A stretch of DNA of 64,000 bases from Neodiprion pinetum (taxonomy: Eukaryota > Arthropoda > Insecta > Hymenoptera > Diprionidae). Shown here in pieces: positions 46,640-59,790 of the stretch (within the stretch, counting starts at the first letter, position 1; the number at the start of each line of letters is the position of its first letter). The stretch covers positions 13,738,251-13,802,250 of the forward strand of contig NC_060232.1 in NCBI RefSeq assembly GCF_021155775.2. Reading direction: 5' to 3'. The notes below the pieces were generated by a model. That model was not told the origin of the DNA. It did not search any database and saw nothing but the letters and a program-made list of their open reading frames with translations. The position numbers and the translations under genes were made by a program.

Positions 46640-48520
46640 ATTCGAATCTCTAAAGTCTGCGCCCGCACTGATTGCGCCAATCTCTGTAGCTCCCCAAGCC
46701 ACAACTAGAGGAACATCAAGACGCCTACCGCGCATGAAACTGCCTACTTTCTCAGGTAATCACGCAGACTGGAAATGTTTCCATGACCTCTTCACGTCAA
46801 TAATATGCGAAAATTTGCACGTTTCGGAAATGGAAAAGCTTCACTACCTCAAAACAAGTTTGACTGATGAGTGGTCGTAACTCATCAAAAACATCGCTCT
46901 CACCTCGGCAAACTTCCCTTGAGCCTGAGAAACTCTTGTATCACGGTACGATAACGAAATATTTTTGACAGATTCTTGCGTCGCGAAACTTTTCGCGATT
47001 CTTCGTGTCACGAACAAATCGTCTTTGGAACTCAAGAGCTTACACAGCAATACTTGCGAAGCTCTCGGTCCACTCAAATTTCTGGACAGTCTCGAGAATC
47101 ATTGGGATCACATCATCATGCACGTGGCGATTCGCAAGGTCGACCCAAGATCTTTCGAAGAGTGGGAAAAAATTGTTAGCGAGAAACTCGAGCCTCCCAC
47201 GTTCACGGAGCTCAAGGCTTTCATCCTTGGTCGCATCCACACACTGGAAGCTGTGGAACAAGCTCATTCTCAATCCACGCCGAGTAAACCTTACTCGTCG
47301 CAAGGAAGGTCTAACTGTTGTTTCAATCAAAGGTTTTTATCGAATCAAGTGTTTATTCAGCGATTAGATTATCGATACAGATACAGGCGTGAGGTTTTCA
47401 AAGAAGAAGATGAAACGTTACAGTTGTCGAGGGGTTCACAAAAGTAGAAACAGAAGGAAAGTCATAGACTAACTAAAGCAAACTAGACTAACGCACCTCA
47501 TTAGAAGACTAACTTATCATTTAAATAATGATTGAACCACTGTCGACACAAAATAAAAACTGCTTTATCAACTTAGCCGACAAGGTCACATATGGCGTAA
47601 TCAAAAGAACAATCGTGTGCTTGTTGCAAAGGCAATTATTATATCGCGTTCTGTTCGACCTTTCGCGGCAAATCACTCCGTCAAATAAAGGAAATGATTT
47701 CCTCGAAAAAAAACTCTACTTCAACTGTCTAGGTCCGCATCAGGCAAAGGACTGTCATGTCGGTCTGATAAAAATTGCCACGGTGCCACGGTCGACAACA
47801 CTCTCTGCTACATTGAAGTTCGTTCTCAACCTCAGCATCTTCCAATACCGGTACACCTCGAGCACAAGGCTGCTGTAGCGCAATCAGTTCAGAACGCAGC
47901 CAGTTCGACTAGCACATTTTAGGTGACCAACTACGCAGTTCAGCCTACGATGGTCAAACCATCTCCAGTTCTTTCGCCATGGTTCAAGTTATAGCCTCTA
48001 ATCCGGAGACTGAAGAAGTAACCATCGTTCGTGCATTGCTCGATCAAGGATCCGAAAGTTCCTTCTTCACAGAATCGCTGGCGCAACATTTGTGACTACC
48101 GTGATATAAAGCAACGATACCGATCTCGGTGTCGGAGCTCAACAATCGGTAGTGACTCGCGGCATCGCGATGCTGTAACAGCAATCTCGTGTTCACATCT
48201 CGTTTTCATGTGGGCTGGAAGCGCTCGTTCTTCCACGACTCACGTCGTGTCTTCTTCTTCCCGAAGTCTGGCCTCATCTACAAGGACTCAATCTCGCGAA
48301 TCCAAGTTTCGCGCATCCCTGTTAAATTGACATAATTCTCGGAGCTGACATCTATCGTAACATCATCCTGCAAGGAGATCGGAGAGGAGCACCAGACATC
48401 ACAATCGCTCAAGAAAGTCAGTTCGGCTGGGTCTTCTCAGGCTGCGTATTATCGGAAGCAGCAAACCTCTCTCATAGTGCAATCCAAGGTTTTCAATACT
48501 CTCTTGATTACGCACCACAG
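46640..48520 (+). pseudogene. BEL/Pao retrotransposon gag-protease remnant
   Basis: The + strand reads MKLPTFSGNHADWKCFHDLF and EKLHYLKTSLTDEWS (BEL/Pao gag) followed by an in-frame stop. Next come LKFLDSLENHWDHIIMHV, a single zinc-knuckle piece (CLGPHQAKDC), then LDQGSESSFFTESLAQHL (aspartic protease, usually LDSGS; Asp-Gln here) and SQFGWVFSG in other frames. Sequence similarity ends near 48520, before most of the reverse transcriptase. No LTRs were found. Confidence 0.82.
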
Positions 48521-50310
48521 AGCAATATATATATTTGGAGGGTCAGCTTCCCCAAGAAAGACAGTTATTTCTTGTGCAAATGTGTGGCTAGGGTATATAG
48601 TTTAACGGGCCGCCACGGGAGTCAGCGACGAGTGGTGTGGCTATACTTTTGAATCAAATGCTATGCAATTCAATGGCGAATACACGTGTCGTATCGTTCA
48701 ACCATTCTATAAAAGTGTTTTATTGTACTTGTGGTAAATTTGGAAGGTTACCATATCCTTCAATATATCATGAGTAATGTCATGGTAATGCACTGTCGCG
48801 GTAATCTTTACTACAAAAACAAGGGTAGAATACGTGTTCTTCGATAATTGGACCAACACACCATTTTTTTTGAAGATTTTAAATACTATCGATTTTAATA
48901 GGTAAGTGTATTGCTTTCATCGAGATTTTTTTTATATCAAAGCTCGAGAAATATTCAGTGGCTCAATGAGAGATTTTCTCTTGTTATTGGTTAATGCTTG
49001 ATTGTCTTGAATTTACATAAAATGGCTCGTCGCGAAGACTGATTGTAAGAAAATGAGTATAGCTAGTTGTACTTTGTATACATTTCTGTCTTACAGCGAA
49101 AAATTAATATGGAATAAATTGATCTTCAAATCATTAAAAAGATTTTTCTACTTTGTCCTTTATTTTATCTCGTAAATTATCCAGTCAGTCTCATATTATT
49201 TTACACAGGGGGCCGTACACTGTACCTGGAAATCGGGAAAATCAAGAAAATATAAGTAAACTCCTCAGCGATTGTATGATTAGGGGATTTCAAACTCATT
49301 GTAAAAACAGAACTATCCCCAGAAATGCATATTTCACAAACTATTACGACATATTATGTGCAGGGCGCTGGTAAATTAAGTTTTTAAATATCAAAGATAA
49401 TTTTAATGAGGATCAGGAAAATTTATGCGTGGATTCCAGTACAGAATGTTTTACAGGAAAAAAGGGGTAATACTATAATCGTCATGAGATATTTCGTGAC
49501 CGTTTGTGTACCCTACAAAGAAAAGACAGATTTGCAAACGGTAGCTGACACAAACCTGATTTACAGGTCATTTCTCTTCCGTCGGCTTTGAGCTGCTTGT
49601 TAAGCTTCAAATTGCCAGAATGGCAGGATGGAACAAAACAGTACGGCATTCTCAAACCTTTCGCAAATTAATATAAATATTGCCACTAATTGTCACTGAA
49701 CAAATCTTAATCACTGAGAATGCCACGGAATGCGGAAGAGGATTGGGAGTGTTGAAAAAATTAGATGACAACATCGCTAATTTTTACAATCATATCTTGC
49801 ATTTATTTCAGTATGTAATTCTCGAAAGTATCAGTTTCAAAAATGTACAGCCATAGTTCATGAAAATCTGGAAATGAACCATCTGAAAATAATTCGAGTA
49901 CATGTAAACATACTCTGATGTCCTTATACAAACGCAAATAATGTAACTTACTCGATTCTATCGGTAACGCGTACTGATTGGCTTCGCCATTTTTAGGAAA
50001 ACGATCCCGCGAATTTCAAAATATTAGGTAAAATACATACCAGCTACAGAACGGTTCAGGTTGTGATACTTGAAATTCACTCGGAAACTCGCAGAAGAAA
50101 ACTTGGTTTTTTTAGTATTTCTTTTTAAATTAATTTATTTCTGATCAACATTTATTCAATGTCACTGTGTCGACTATTTTACAATATTTTTTTATAATTG
50201 AGATTTATACAAAAACAAGTTTGTATACACGTAAATAATCGCACCGTGTCCATGAGGAAAGTGCGCACCTTATGCGCGTGCGTCAAGTCGTTCGAATTTT
50301 ATTGGCTGAC
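48521..50310. other. Intergenic, nothing recognised
   Basis: 1.8 kb of AT-rich sequence with no convincing gene or repeat. Confidence 0.55.
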
Positions 50311-50455
50311 AGTTACCTTCTGATTGAGCAGCCGACGCAGTACCAGTCGCAACTGTCAGACAATGGTCAGAGCCCACAGATAGCGGTGGGCTCCTAAGGA
50401 CATTTTCTGAGAGTTGCGGTTGGTATTGCGTTGGCTGCTCAATCAGTTGGTAACT
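50311..50455. repeat. Short foldback element, 145 bp
   Basis: AGTTACCTTCTGATTGAGCA at the left is inverted as TGCTCAATCAGTTGGTAACT at the right. Arms are about 50 bp. It abuts the next element exactly at 50456. Confidence 0.8.
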
Positions 50456-51328
50456 GTAAACAATAATGGCGGCGATCTAGCAGACAATATTCACGAAAGT
50501 TTGACGTTTGCATGTGGAAAATCAAATCTGCTGCTGAAGATTACATGAATACCTTAATATTTAACAAAAGAAAATAATTGTACGATAAATGTATGTGACT
50601 ATAGCGACAATATATTAGTGAAAATGAAATGCACGATGAATTGAAAGACGAAAGATTAAATAAAATTCCATCGGTACGCTTTCTTGATACAAAGAAAACG
50701 GTAGTCACACTGAATCAATCATGCAAAAGATGCACAATAATAAATGTGTGGGGTAATAATAAGGTAATTACGAATTATGTATAATATTATTATTATTATA
50801 TTAAAATATATTTAAGAAATTGAAGGTGCCTTTTTTACGTAGTGCATAGTTTGGCTTGCTTTTTTTCACCCTACTAGTCTTTACCATTTCCCAATTTTTT
50901 GTGTTAGTTGATTGACGCATTCTCATGACTTTATAGTAATGTAGACAGTCTGCGATGAATTCTTCCTTATGCAAATCACATAGAAACGAGAACTCACAAT
51001 TTATCAGAGCATCATCAACTGTCGCCTGATATAAATTAAGTACGCCATAGTTGAAGTGCTTTTCAAAAATAAAATGATTGAATTTAAGATCGACGCCAAA
51101 TTTTTTCACAGCACTGGACTACTTTTGAAATATAATACGATCCTTGGACACGAAACAAGGAGATTGTTTGGTCAGCTCCTAGACATCCGCTCCGACAATC
51201 GGGCAAACAACGAAAAATTCACCATTTATTGTCTTTTGAGTAAACGACAGAGATCCAAACGTTGATCCCGGATTGCCTGTCAACTTTCGTAAATACTGTT
51301 TCGTTAGATCGCCGCCATTATTGTTTAC
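50456..51328. mobile_element. DNA transposon remnant with GTAAACAATAATGG ends
   Basis: The 24-bp tips GTAAACAATAATGGCGGCGA and their reverse complement at 51305-51328 are perfect, with weaker pairing to about 50 bp. On the minus strand, 50801-51280 reads KKFGVDLKFNHFIFEKHFNY, SFLCDLHKEEFIADCLHYYK and upstream pieces with two stops. This is coding-like but not a family I recognise, perhaps the end of a transposase. Confidence 0.7.
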
Positions 51329-51426
51329 CTCATCTGTACCGACGCATGAGGCGCCTGGTGGATTCCCACCGTACTAAGACAAAATAATCACAGCGACCGA
51401 GGGCCAGTCCAGCCCCCTGACCATAT

Positions 51427-52135
51427 ACATATGAGAATAGACCGCGTGACCGGGCTGAGAAATTGATAGCGGAATAGAAAGAGAAAGTTGTATATGGGAC
51501 CGCTCTGTCTTTGTCTAGTCGCGCATGCGCGGACACATGTACACACTGCGAGGCCAACTTTTACGAGGTCAAAGCCAAAGAATACGCATGCAGAACAATA
51601 ATCGCACGATTTCTAAAGGACAATAATTTTGTTAAGAATTTTCAAATTATTTATAAGTATTTAATAACCAAAGTCAAATGAGTCAAAAAGAATATTCGTG
51701 CAAGATAAAATAATATTATTATATATTATGAAAATATAACATATTTTTACTTATTGTTTTAAGTATAATAATATTCAACGTTTTATATCCCGTATATGAT
51801 CATACAGTATGTACTTGTGTGCGTTATTCATGTTTGTTACCTAATAAAAATGATAAACAGCATTTTACGTTTTAATATTCAATTATTTAATTTTAATGTA
51901 TTATTAGTATTATTCTTATTTTTGAATTATAACTTCTAATTTATGTTTTATGTACAATATATAAGAACTTCCGTCCCTCCATTCATTTTATATTTCATTC
52001 TTACTAAAAAAATGCTGAGCGCGCATGCGCGATTAGAGAGGAAAGAGGGGTCCTATATGCAGCTTTCTCTTTCTATTGCGCTATCGCATTCACCAACGGG
52101 CCACCTCCGTTACTCTCGCGATCTATTCTTATATG
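51427..52135. mobile_element. Foldback element with GC-rich arms
   Basis: Arms 51427-51533 and 52018-52135 are reverse complements, sharing AGAATAGA, CAATAGAAAGAGAAAG and GCGCATGCGC. The interior is AT-rich and non-coding. Confidence 0.78.
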
Positions 52136-52210
52136 CCTACGTCCCTGACATACGCTGCTAAAAGTGGTTCGCAAAATGTCCCTCGATTCTGCCGCCAATC
52201 TCCGCCACTA

Positions 52211-52770
52211 GTGGCGCTAGTAGTTGTCTGACAAGCTCGCGCGGTCAGCGCAAGGTACCTAGATTCGGAAGGTCAAGACACGCGTGTTCCAGTTTTTCTC
52301 ACTATAACGTGGGCAAAAATGTTCTATGCGCGTTCGCCCAAAAAATATAAAACTCACATTACCGCACTAACCAGTTTTGACCAATCTTGCTCAATTTTTT
52401 CAGGTTAAGCATTAACGAGCTGCGCCCTTAGTGTCCTGACGTTCACGAAATGAATAGAAGCACGTATATATTTTGAGGTTAATCATTGTGACAGGTCAGG
52501 CATCAGAACCAAACCGGCTGCTTCCCATTTAGAGCACAGTGTGACACAGTGTACAAATTTCTATTGTAAGCGGCCAATCCGGGCAAAGGAATAGACCAGA
52601 TACGTTTACACCGTGTCATATTATGCTCCAAATGGAAAGCATCCATTGTCATACGAAATTTTTGGCGCATTCTCACTAATTTTTTTGCCCACGCGTGTCT
52701 TGACCTTCCTAATCTAGGGACCTTGGGCCAGCGAGGGCAGCGAGCGTGTCAGAAGTCTGCTAGCGCCATG
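52211..52770. mobile_element. Foldback element containing a second foldback
   Basis: Outer arms 52211-52287 and 52690-52770 share GGCGCTAG, AAGGTCAAGACACGCGTG and CTAGATT. An inner inverted pair at 52518-52552 and 52606-52642 (TTCCCATTTAGAGCA against TGCTCCAAATGGAA) lies inside. Confidence 0.75.
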
Positions 52771-53269
52771 TAGAGGAACTAAAAAACGGGGACAAAGCGC
52801 GTACAATTTTTTAGTACACGAGCAGTGGTATCAGGGGGCTGGGACAGTCGGACCACCTCTCATTTTTACACCGTGCCACGACGACAGCCTCTCGCCGCTG
52901 TCATCCATATAACCTCTAAGATATCGTGCTCTCGCTCTGGTTTCTTAGCTTTTGCTGTCAACTGCTTTGCCGGCCATGGGCACATAAAATACGAGTAGAA
53001 AGCAAACAAAAGTCGAAAAAATAAAGTGAGCCACGGTACATGCATCGATGAACATTACTGTACGTTTGCATTTTCAATAAGTATAAGCATTAAATTCCGA
53101 CTGTTCATCGAAGAATTAACTTTCCGATCCAATAACAAATGCTTCGCAAACCTTTCCGAGTTACTGGTTCACGTAGCTTCCCCCTAGGCAATTTCTATTT
53201 CCCCCTAAAAATCTCCTAAATACCTCCACCCTTACTCCGTCAGAGGATTGTGCCGATTATGCCAACCCA

Positions 53270-53725
53270 GCGGCTGGATGTTGGGTTGTTTTGGATTCAG
53301 GTTTGGGTTGGGTTCACGGTCTTACATACAGGTCTGGCAACGAAGTCAATTTTCTACAGAGCGGCGTGGTTCTCTTGTCCGTGGTTTTAAGTGTTTGAAA
53401 TAGCCATGTCGCAGCGCTGCTATATAGGGATGTACGTGGGGTAGGGATGTACGTGGTGGGGTAGGGATGAAAATGTGCCAATAATAATATTATTATTAGC
53501 TTGGCGCTGCATTGCGCACGCGTTGATTATCCATCTCTCGATCACAACGCCGACCTGGCGGCCACAACGTGAGATAAATAACTGCCGTGAAATGAACCAC
53601 CCCCACTACCTTCGTTGCCGGACCTGATGTATGTAAGACCGCGGTTGGGTTGTATCTGGTTGGGTTGGGTTGTGTTGGGTTCAGGTTTGGATTGAGTTGT
53701 ATCTGGTTGTGTTGGGTTATTTTGG
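53270..53725. repeat. TTGGG-rich minisatellite split by a small foldback
   Basis: Degenerate GGTTGGGTT units at 53270-53315 and 53645-53725 flank an element at 53318-53640 whose inverted ends contain GGTCTTACATACA and TGGCAACGAAG. The motif is not the plain insect telomere repeat TTAGG. Confidence 0.7.
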
Positions 53726-53739
53726 GTTCAGGCATACGG

Positions 53740-55648
53740 CTGGCAACCTCGCTTGCTCGATTTGCTAAAAAAAAACGGGAATTTGGCTTCCCCTAAAAAA
53801 TACCCCAAACATTTTTTCCCCCTAAATGCCCCCTAACGTTTCCAAGAAACCCCTAAATCTAGGGGGGAATCCCCTGATCTGGCAACACTGTAGCCAGCGA
53901 TAAAACTCGCGAATGCTCGTCAGTAGATGTTCAAGTTTCAAGAGATTGTCCCGATATACCCATCATCAGCTCTTGCGTTGACGATTAAGAAACAAAAAAA
54001 TAAACACATTTGTAATGTAATGTAATCCAAGAAATAAATGCTTCCATAATAATACATTGTGACAAATCAATAGAAGTATTCAAACCCCTGTTAGATATGG
54101 TGAGAGATAGATGGCAGCACATTGTAGAGAAAGGGTAATAAGAGTGCGAGTGAAAGGGAGGTGGAGTTTACAGCGAGGGCAAGTGAGTAGTAGAGCGTTG
54201 ACGGTAAAGGTAGTAAGATGAGCGGTGGAAGAGAGGAAAGAGAAAATTAAGGAGAGAGTTATGCACGAATGTGAGTCGAATGGTAGACTTATGAGAACGA
54301 GCAGATCATATCCAAGTACTGTAGTCCAGCAGAATAAAATTAAGTTCTATTCTGGAATAACGTAGGTTAGCCGATTTTTTTATTGGTTCATTAGAGACGG
54401 ACGAACATATTTTCACCTATGCCCCAAAAAGTTAGGTCCGGGTTTGTCCGTAACGATTGTTTAAACTTTTGAGACCCCACATTTTGTTAAATAACGTCTT
54501 TGTTATGGTCATACACGAAAACTGTTCAAACAAAAGTTGTTCGTCTCACCATTCTCGATAAAACAAGCTGTCGTGAGATCCATTTCCTCTATTTGTTTAG
54601 TTGCAAAATGTAAAATGCCGTGGAAAAAAAATTTACATTTCTTGTTATAAATTGATGAATAAACAACGTGTGGCTTTGAAACTCATGGTACAGGTAATAT
54701 GAAGTGTCTTGAAAATTATCGTGCAAGGCTCTTTTGGCTGTGTTATATAGTTGAGCGACAATCCGCGACAAGCTAAAATCCGTATACCGTCTGCCCTTTC
54801 GTATGTGATTGGCCCACGGGTTGGCAAAAAATCATGGAGTCAGTTCGTTACTAGTACTTTCCATAAATGAAAAAAAAAAAATTTTTGTACTCGAGAATCT
54901 CAATTTTTGGGCGACTTGAAATTTTTTGCTTTTAAACAAATAGAGATATCTCTGAGAATAATCATATTATTGTAAATATCATGATGGGTTGTACTTGCCC
55001 TTAATTTTACGAGTAATTTAAACATAAAAAAAACATGAATATCTTGATTAGAACCAGAGATAACGGTGTTTAAGTGTTATTTTGTTTATTGTTGTTGTAA
55101 TTAATATTTAGCGGGGAAAAATATCAGCTACCTCTCAATACCCCAAGAGATCACCGTGAATTTTTTCAGATCTCCAATTGCGTTATATCTAGTAAAAAGA
55201 AATTGCTCAACGTTCGTCGAGCGGCGTTGGTCGGTGGAATGAAGCCGGGCGTGAGGTGGGGGGCTCGAGGCTTCGTGCGCCCGGCTGTTCTCACCGCTTA
55301 ATTAACAACTCAATAACTCCGTTAATAATTATCGTAAAACATTTTTTTTTTTTGAACTATGCTATTTTTTTTCAACAATTCGAATCTGTAATTAGATTTT
55401 TAATATTTATAATATTTTTTTTTCTTTTGGATTCTAGTCATATTCATAGGAAATATTGCTATAAATAACTTTAGATATATAATATCTGTGAATTTTAAGA
55501 CAAAATAAAATTAAAAAAAATTTAATTACTGTGTTGTGAGTATGTGTACTGTAACGCTAAATTCTGTTACCCTCGGATGAGGACTTACCGTTGACACTTT
55601 GGCGCGATTCTCCACTTATTCAGAATATTAAACCATAACAAAATCAAT
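53740..55648. other. Intergenic, nothing recognised
   Basis: It includes a run of CCCCTAAA-like text (53790-53880) and a purine-rich stretch (54100-54300). No gene was seen. Confidence 0.5.
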
Positions 55649-55660
55649 TATGTTGGGCGC
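55649..55660 (-). other. Primer-binding-site-like motif, copy 1
   Basis: The minus strand reads TGGCGCCCAACA, as in retroelements primed by tRNA-Lys. Its LTR would then lie to the right, where A-rich sequence runs to about 56750. A second copy is at 60596-60607. No pol genes accompany it. Confidence 0.45.
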
Positions 55661-56759
55661 CAGACGGGTTAGCGTCGATTTTCAAACAATAATACGAATG
55701 AATAAAAATAATACCAAACCGTACGAAAAATGAATAGAGAACCCGTTGTATGGCTGGCTAGGCTCAGGTACTCACACGAACTGGTAGAGTGGCGGTATTC
55801 AAGGCAGCTAACAATAATTACAGAATTAAAGAAAATAATGAAATCAAGAATAAACTCAAGTCAGGAAAAATGAACAGGTCAATCGATCATATATTGTCGA
55901 GAAGGTTACATGGTTGAGACAGGCAAATGAAATGGTATCGACAGCGGTAGTGAATAAAATAAGCAATCGTTGTTCACAAAAATTTCGGTAGAATAGAATT
56001 AAACGGTAGCTTTGAAACGAGAGATGGTAGTTAACAGAGAAAAATGAACGTAGGTCGGGAGAAGCGATATAATGCAAGAATTTACTTAAAACTACACGTC
56101 ACTGGGCGACGTGATCTTACCCAAGTTGCAAATGACGCTACGAAAATTATTATTCTGTCAATTAAAAACGAGAGAACTTTACTGCAATCGGTAGAAAATC
56201 AGGTAACGATAGCTCGGTAGATAATATGACGAAATTACCATAGATTATAACCGGTACGAAGGATTGACATTCATTAACAATTTACAAAATCGGTAGCGTA
56301 AACGATCGATTAGATAATTTTCGGTAGAGTTATTCATAATCGATAGAATCAATAATTTACAATAATTACGGATCTGAGGAATTAAACAATGAATTCCTAA
56401 ACGTAACTTTCGAGAGAATACAAAATACAAAATTATGAGACAGTGAGAATTTCGGAGAGTTCACAAAATAAAGAAATACACTAAATACATCGCAGTACAA
56501 AAGAATCAAGAATAATACGCAGAACTTAACTTAAGAAGATACAGAGAAAAGAATTACAGGCAAAAATAATATAAAATTGCCAATAGCAATAACAAAAGGT
56601 GCGGTGATATTTAGAGGCTTATTCTACGCTCGGTTATACTCCAAGGAACTCGATATACGATACAATAGGCAGGAGATAAATGAAAATATAATACGCAATA
56701 ACAGAAATAAAATATAAGGCACACTACTATTACAAATAATTATGAAACGAAAGGTAAAG
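55661..56759. other. A-rich LTR-like sequence, no gene
   Basis: About 1.1 kb of A-rich sequence on the + strand following the primer-site-like motif. The LTR assignment is inference, since matching ends were not found. Confidence 0.35.
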
Positions 56760-57425
56760 CCACTAGGGCTCAAAATCAACTTCGACTCCTAGCTGGAAAT
56801 TTTCAGCGTTGTTTGGGAATAGAATGAAGTATATTACCTGAAAATTTCAAGCGATTTCGAGTTGATAGAAAAAAGTTACAGCTATCTGAAAACAGCGATT
56901 TTTCAGAAATCAGTCAATTTTGCGAGGCCGTATATAAAAAGGAACGTGGTAATTAATAATAATTCGTGTAGGTAGTGATAAAGTATACCTAGACGAAAAA
57001 TTTTAGCGGTCGATTGGCCGTCTACTTGGAAAATTCTTGACTTGGCAGCGTTTCAAAGTTATGCGAAATTTTGCTAGAATAGTAGTTCATGAAAAGGGTC
57101 CTAATTAAACTGGATTTTGCTTTGGAGCAGAAAACTATTTTTTTCCTCAAAATACAAGGTCAGTGAAAGGGAATGCCGTTTGATTCGAGTCTTTAAGTCC
57201 CATAGAGCTCCCATGAAAAAATCGTGAAAATAACTAAAAAATTGAATTGTTAAAAACTTCAAAAATTTCTATAGCCACCAGATTTTCTTATATTAGGCTC
57301 AAATTTGGAGAATCGTCTTTTTTTATAACCTACTTTCTTGAAAGAAATCAGCAGCCGAATCGCTGACCTAAGCCCGCAGGTTGCGGTCGAAAAATATTGG
57401 ACGCACCCATTTATGTATGTATTGT
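56760..57425. repeat. Dispersed 0.7-kb repeat, copy 2
   Basis: Collinear with 39950-40655, ending next to the start of the Penelope-like element. See the first copy for shared blocks. Confidence 0.75.
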
Positions 57426-57436
57426 AACCAATTGAT

Positions 57437-59790
57437 TTGAGGGTTATATGTAGATTGATATGTAGAAGAAAGACAACCTCTCATAGTATTAATTTCAACT
57501 TGTCAAGTTCTAAAACCAAAGCCAAACAACTAGCAACTAATTTCCAACTATCTTTACTCAACCTAGAAATTAATGACGTTCATACGCATATTATCAATTC
57601 CGAAAAGATTTTGACTAACTTAACCAAACAAATCAACCATAAACTGGGGAGTACTTCAGGAAAAAAGTTCTTTGATACCCAACATCGGATGTTAAACAAT
57701 AAGTTCATCGCAATCAAAAATCGTAACATCAAAAAATTCACCATGTTGCTTGCTCAAAAAAAACTTTCAACAACCACAAAGATTCGCTCTCAAATGGAAA
57801 AAATAATTGGTTAGTAAATCTAACGGATACTCTTATTCCTGACAACGTTGCTGAAATAGTACAACTTGGTCCTAAATTTGGACGTCCATATAATAATCGC
57901 GATCTTCCCGTTTGCAATCTCATCTCCAACTTTGAAGCAAAAATAACGAGTTTTCCAACCGACTCAAGAAACGAAGTAAGATCAGATTTCACTAACAGAG
58001 TTCTTAACTTCCCAAAGAACCCTAGAAATAACAACAATAATTTGGTTACAGACAAAAAAATCCGTGATACAATAACTTTTAAAAAAAACAACCCTAACAT
58101 TATGTTTTTAAAAGCTGACAAAGGCAATACGTCGGTTGCTATGCATAGAGACTCTTATAACAACAAAATGAGGCAGCAGCTTTCTGACACCAACACCTAC
58201 AGAATTGCTAAATATGATCTGTGTAACTCCCTACAAACTAGGGTGAATAAACTCACGTTCAATTGGTTTACCTCCAAACTAATAAACAAAAACCTACATA
58301 GAAGCATTTCTACTTACAACAGTGTCCCTCCACGCGCATATGGGCTACCTAAAATTCACAAAGAGGAAGTCCCATTAAGAATTATCGTCTCATTTGTCAA
58401 TAGCCCGACCTATGCCTTAGCCAAGACAATTAATTCATGGCTCACCACTAATATCACACCTCCCACCTCTAGAGTTAAAGATAGTTTCTCCTTAGGTGAC
58501 ACAATAAAAACATTGATTATCCCAGACAACTATACTTTAATATCGCTAGATGTAATATCACTCTTTACCAACATTCCGACAGATCTCGCATTGCGCGCAG
58601 TAAACAACCGTTGGGCTTCTCTTGAAAATAAGATCCCAATTCCCCTTATTGAACCAGATACAGCTTTAAAAATATGTTTTGATTCTGCAATATTTAAATT
58701 TAACAACGATACGTATGCACAACAATTCGGGTTGCCCATGGGATCTCCTCTCTCCCCAATCTTGTCAGACCTTGTCATGGAAGACTTGGAAACGTCTTGC
58801 ATTAACAATCTTGATTTTGATTTACCGTTCTATTTTCGATATGTTGATGATATTCTTACTGCTGTTCCTAAAGAAAAAATAGATCACACTCTTAATACTT
58901 TTAACCGATATCATCCACGATTACAATTTACTATCGAAACAGAAGAAAATAACGCCATCGATTTCTTAGATGTATTGCTGATACACAACAACAATAATAT
59001 CAAAACAGATTGGTTCCACAAAAAAACCTGGACTCAAAGATATCTGAATTTTAATTCTCACCATCCAATGTCCTACAAAATAGGCACCATCATTAACCTA
59101 GTTGACCGAGCCATCAAACTAGCTAGTACAGAGTTCCAGGAAAAAAACCTGTCGCTCATATACAATATACTAAGATGGAATGATTATCCTCATGGCCTAT
59201 TACACAAACATATTAATAAGAGACACACCTACATCAACAACTTACCTGACAATAATATTGACTCTGCTCCCGCAGACGATAACAATAGACCTGCCACTAC
59301 ATTTATTCCCATCCCATATGTATCTGGTCTCTTTGAGTCACTGAACCGTCTATTTACCAAACACAATGTCAAGTTTGTGGGAAAAAATTCAAAAGACTTA
59401 CAAATAGTCTTTGATTCGGGAAAAGATAGGATCCCTATGGGCAAACGATCCAATGTTGTGTACAAAATACCTTGCAATGATTGCAATCAAGCTTATATCG
59501 GACAAACTGGCCGCCATCTAAACACCAGAATCAAAGAACATCAACGCAATGTACAAGAGAATGAAGAACGTCACACTGCTCTAACAAAACATGTGATCAA
59601 TAAACAACATACTTTTAGCTATGACAATACAAACATCCTTTGTGAAGAACCTAATTATTATAAAAGGTTATTACTAGAAATGTGCAATATTGTAGGACAC
59701 ACTAATTCCGTTAACCTTAGGCAAGATGTTGAACATCTTAGCAATATTTACAAACCGCTAATCTCCGCCCACATATCACACATTGTTTAA
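57437..59790 (+). CDS. Penelope-like element: reverse transcriptase plus GIY-YIG endonuclease, one frameshift
   Basis: The 5' part (57437-57814) reads NFNLSSSKTKAKQLATNFQL and onward, then falls out of frame at an A8 run (57756-57763). The rest is open from about 57764 to TAA at 59788-59790. The reverse transcriptase shows RAYGLPKIHK, ISLDVISLFTNIP (motif A), FGLPMGSPLSPILSDLVMED (motif B) and YFRYVDDIL (motif C, Tyr-Val-Asp-Asp coded from 58840). The C-terminus carries YKIPCNDCNQAYIGQTGRHL, then TRIKEHQRN, a GIY-YIG nuclease. That pairing defines Penelope-like elements, which insert by target-primed reverse transcription. Apart from the single frameshift the protein looks intact, so the copy is fairly recent. 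Confidence 0.95.
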
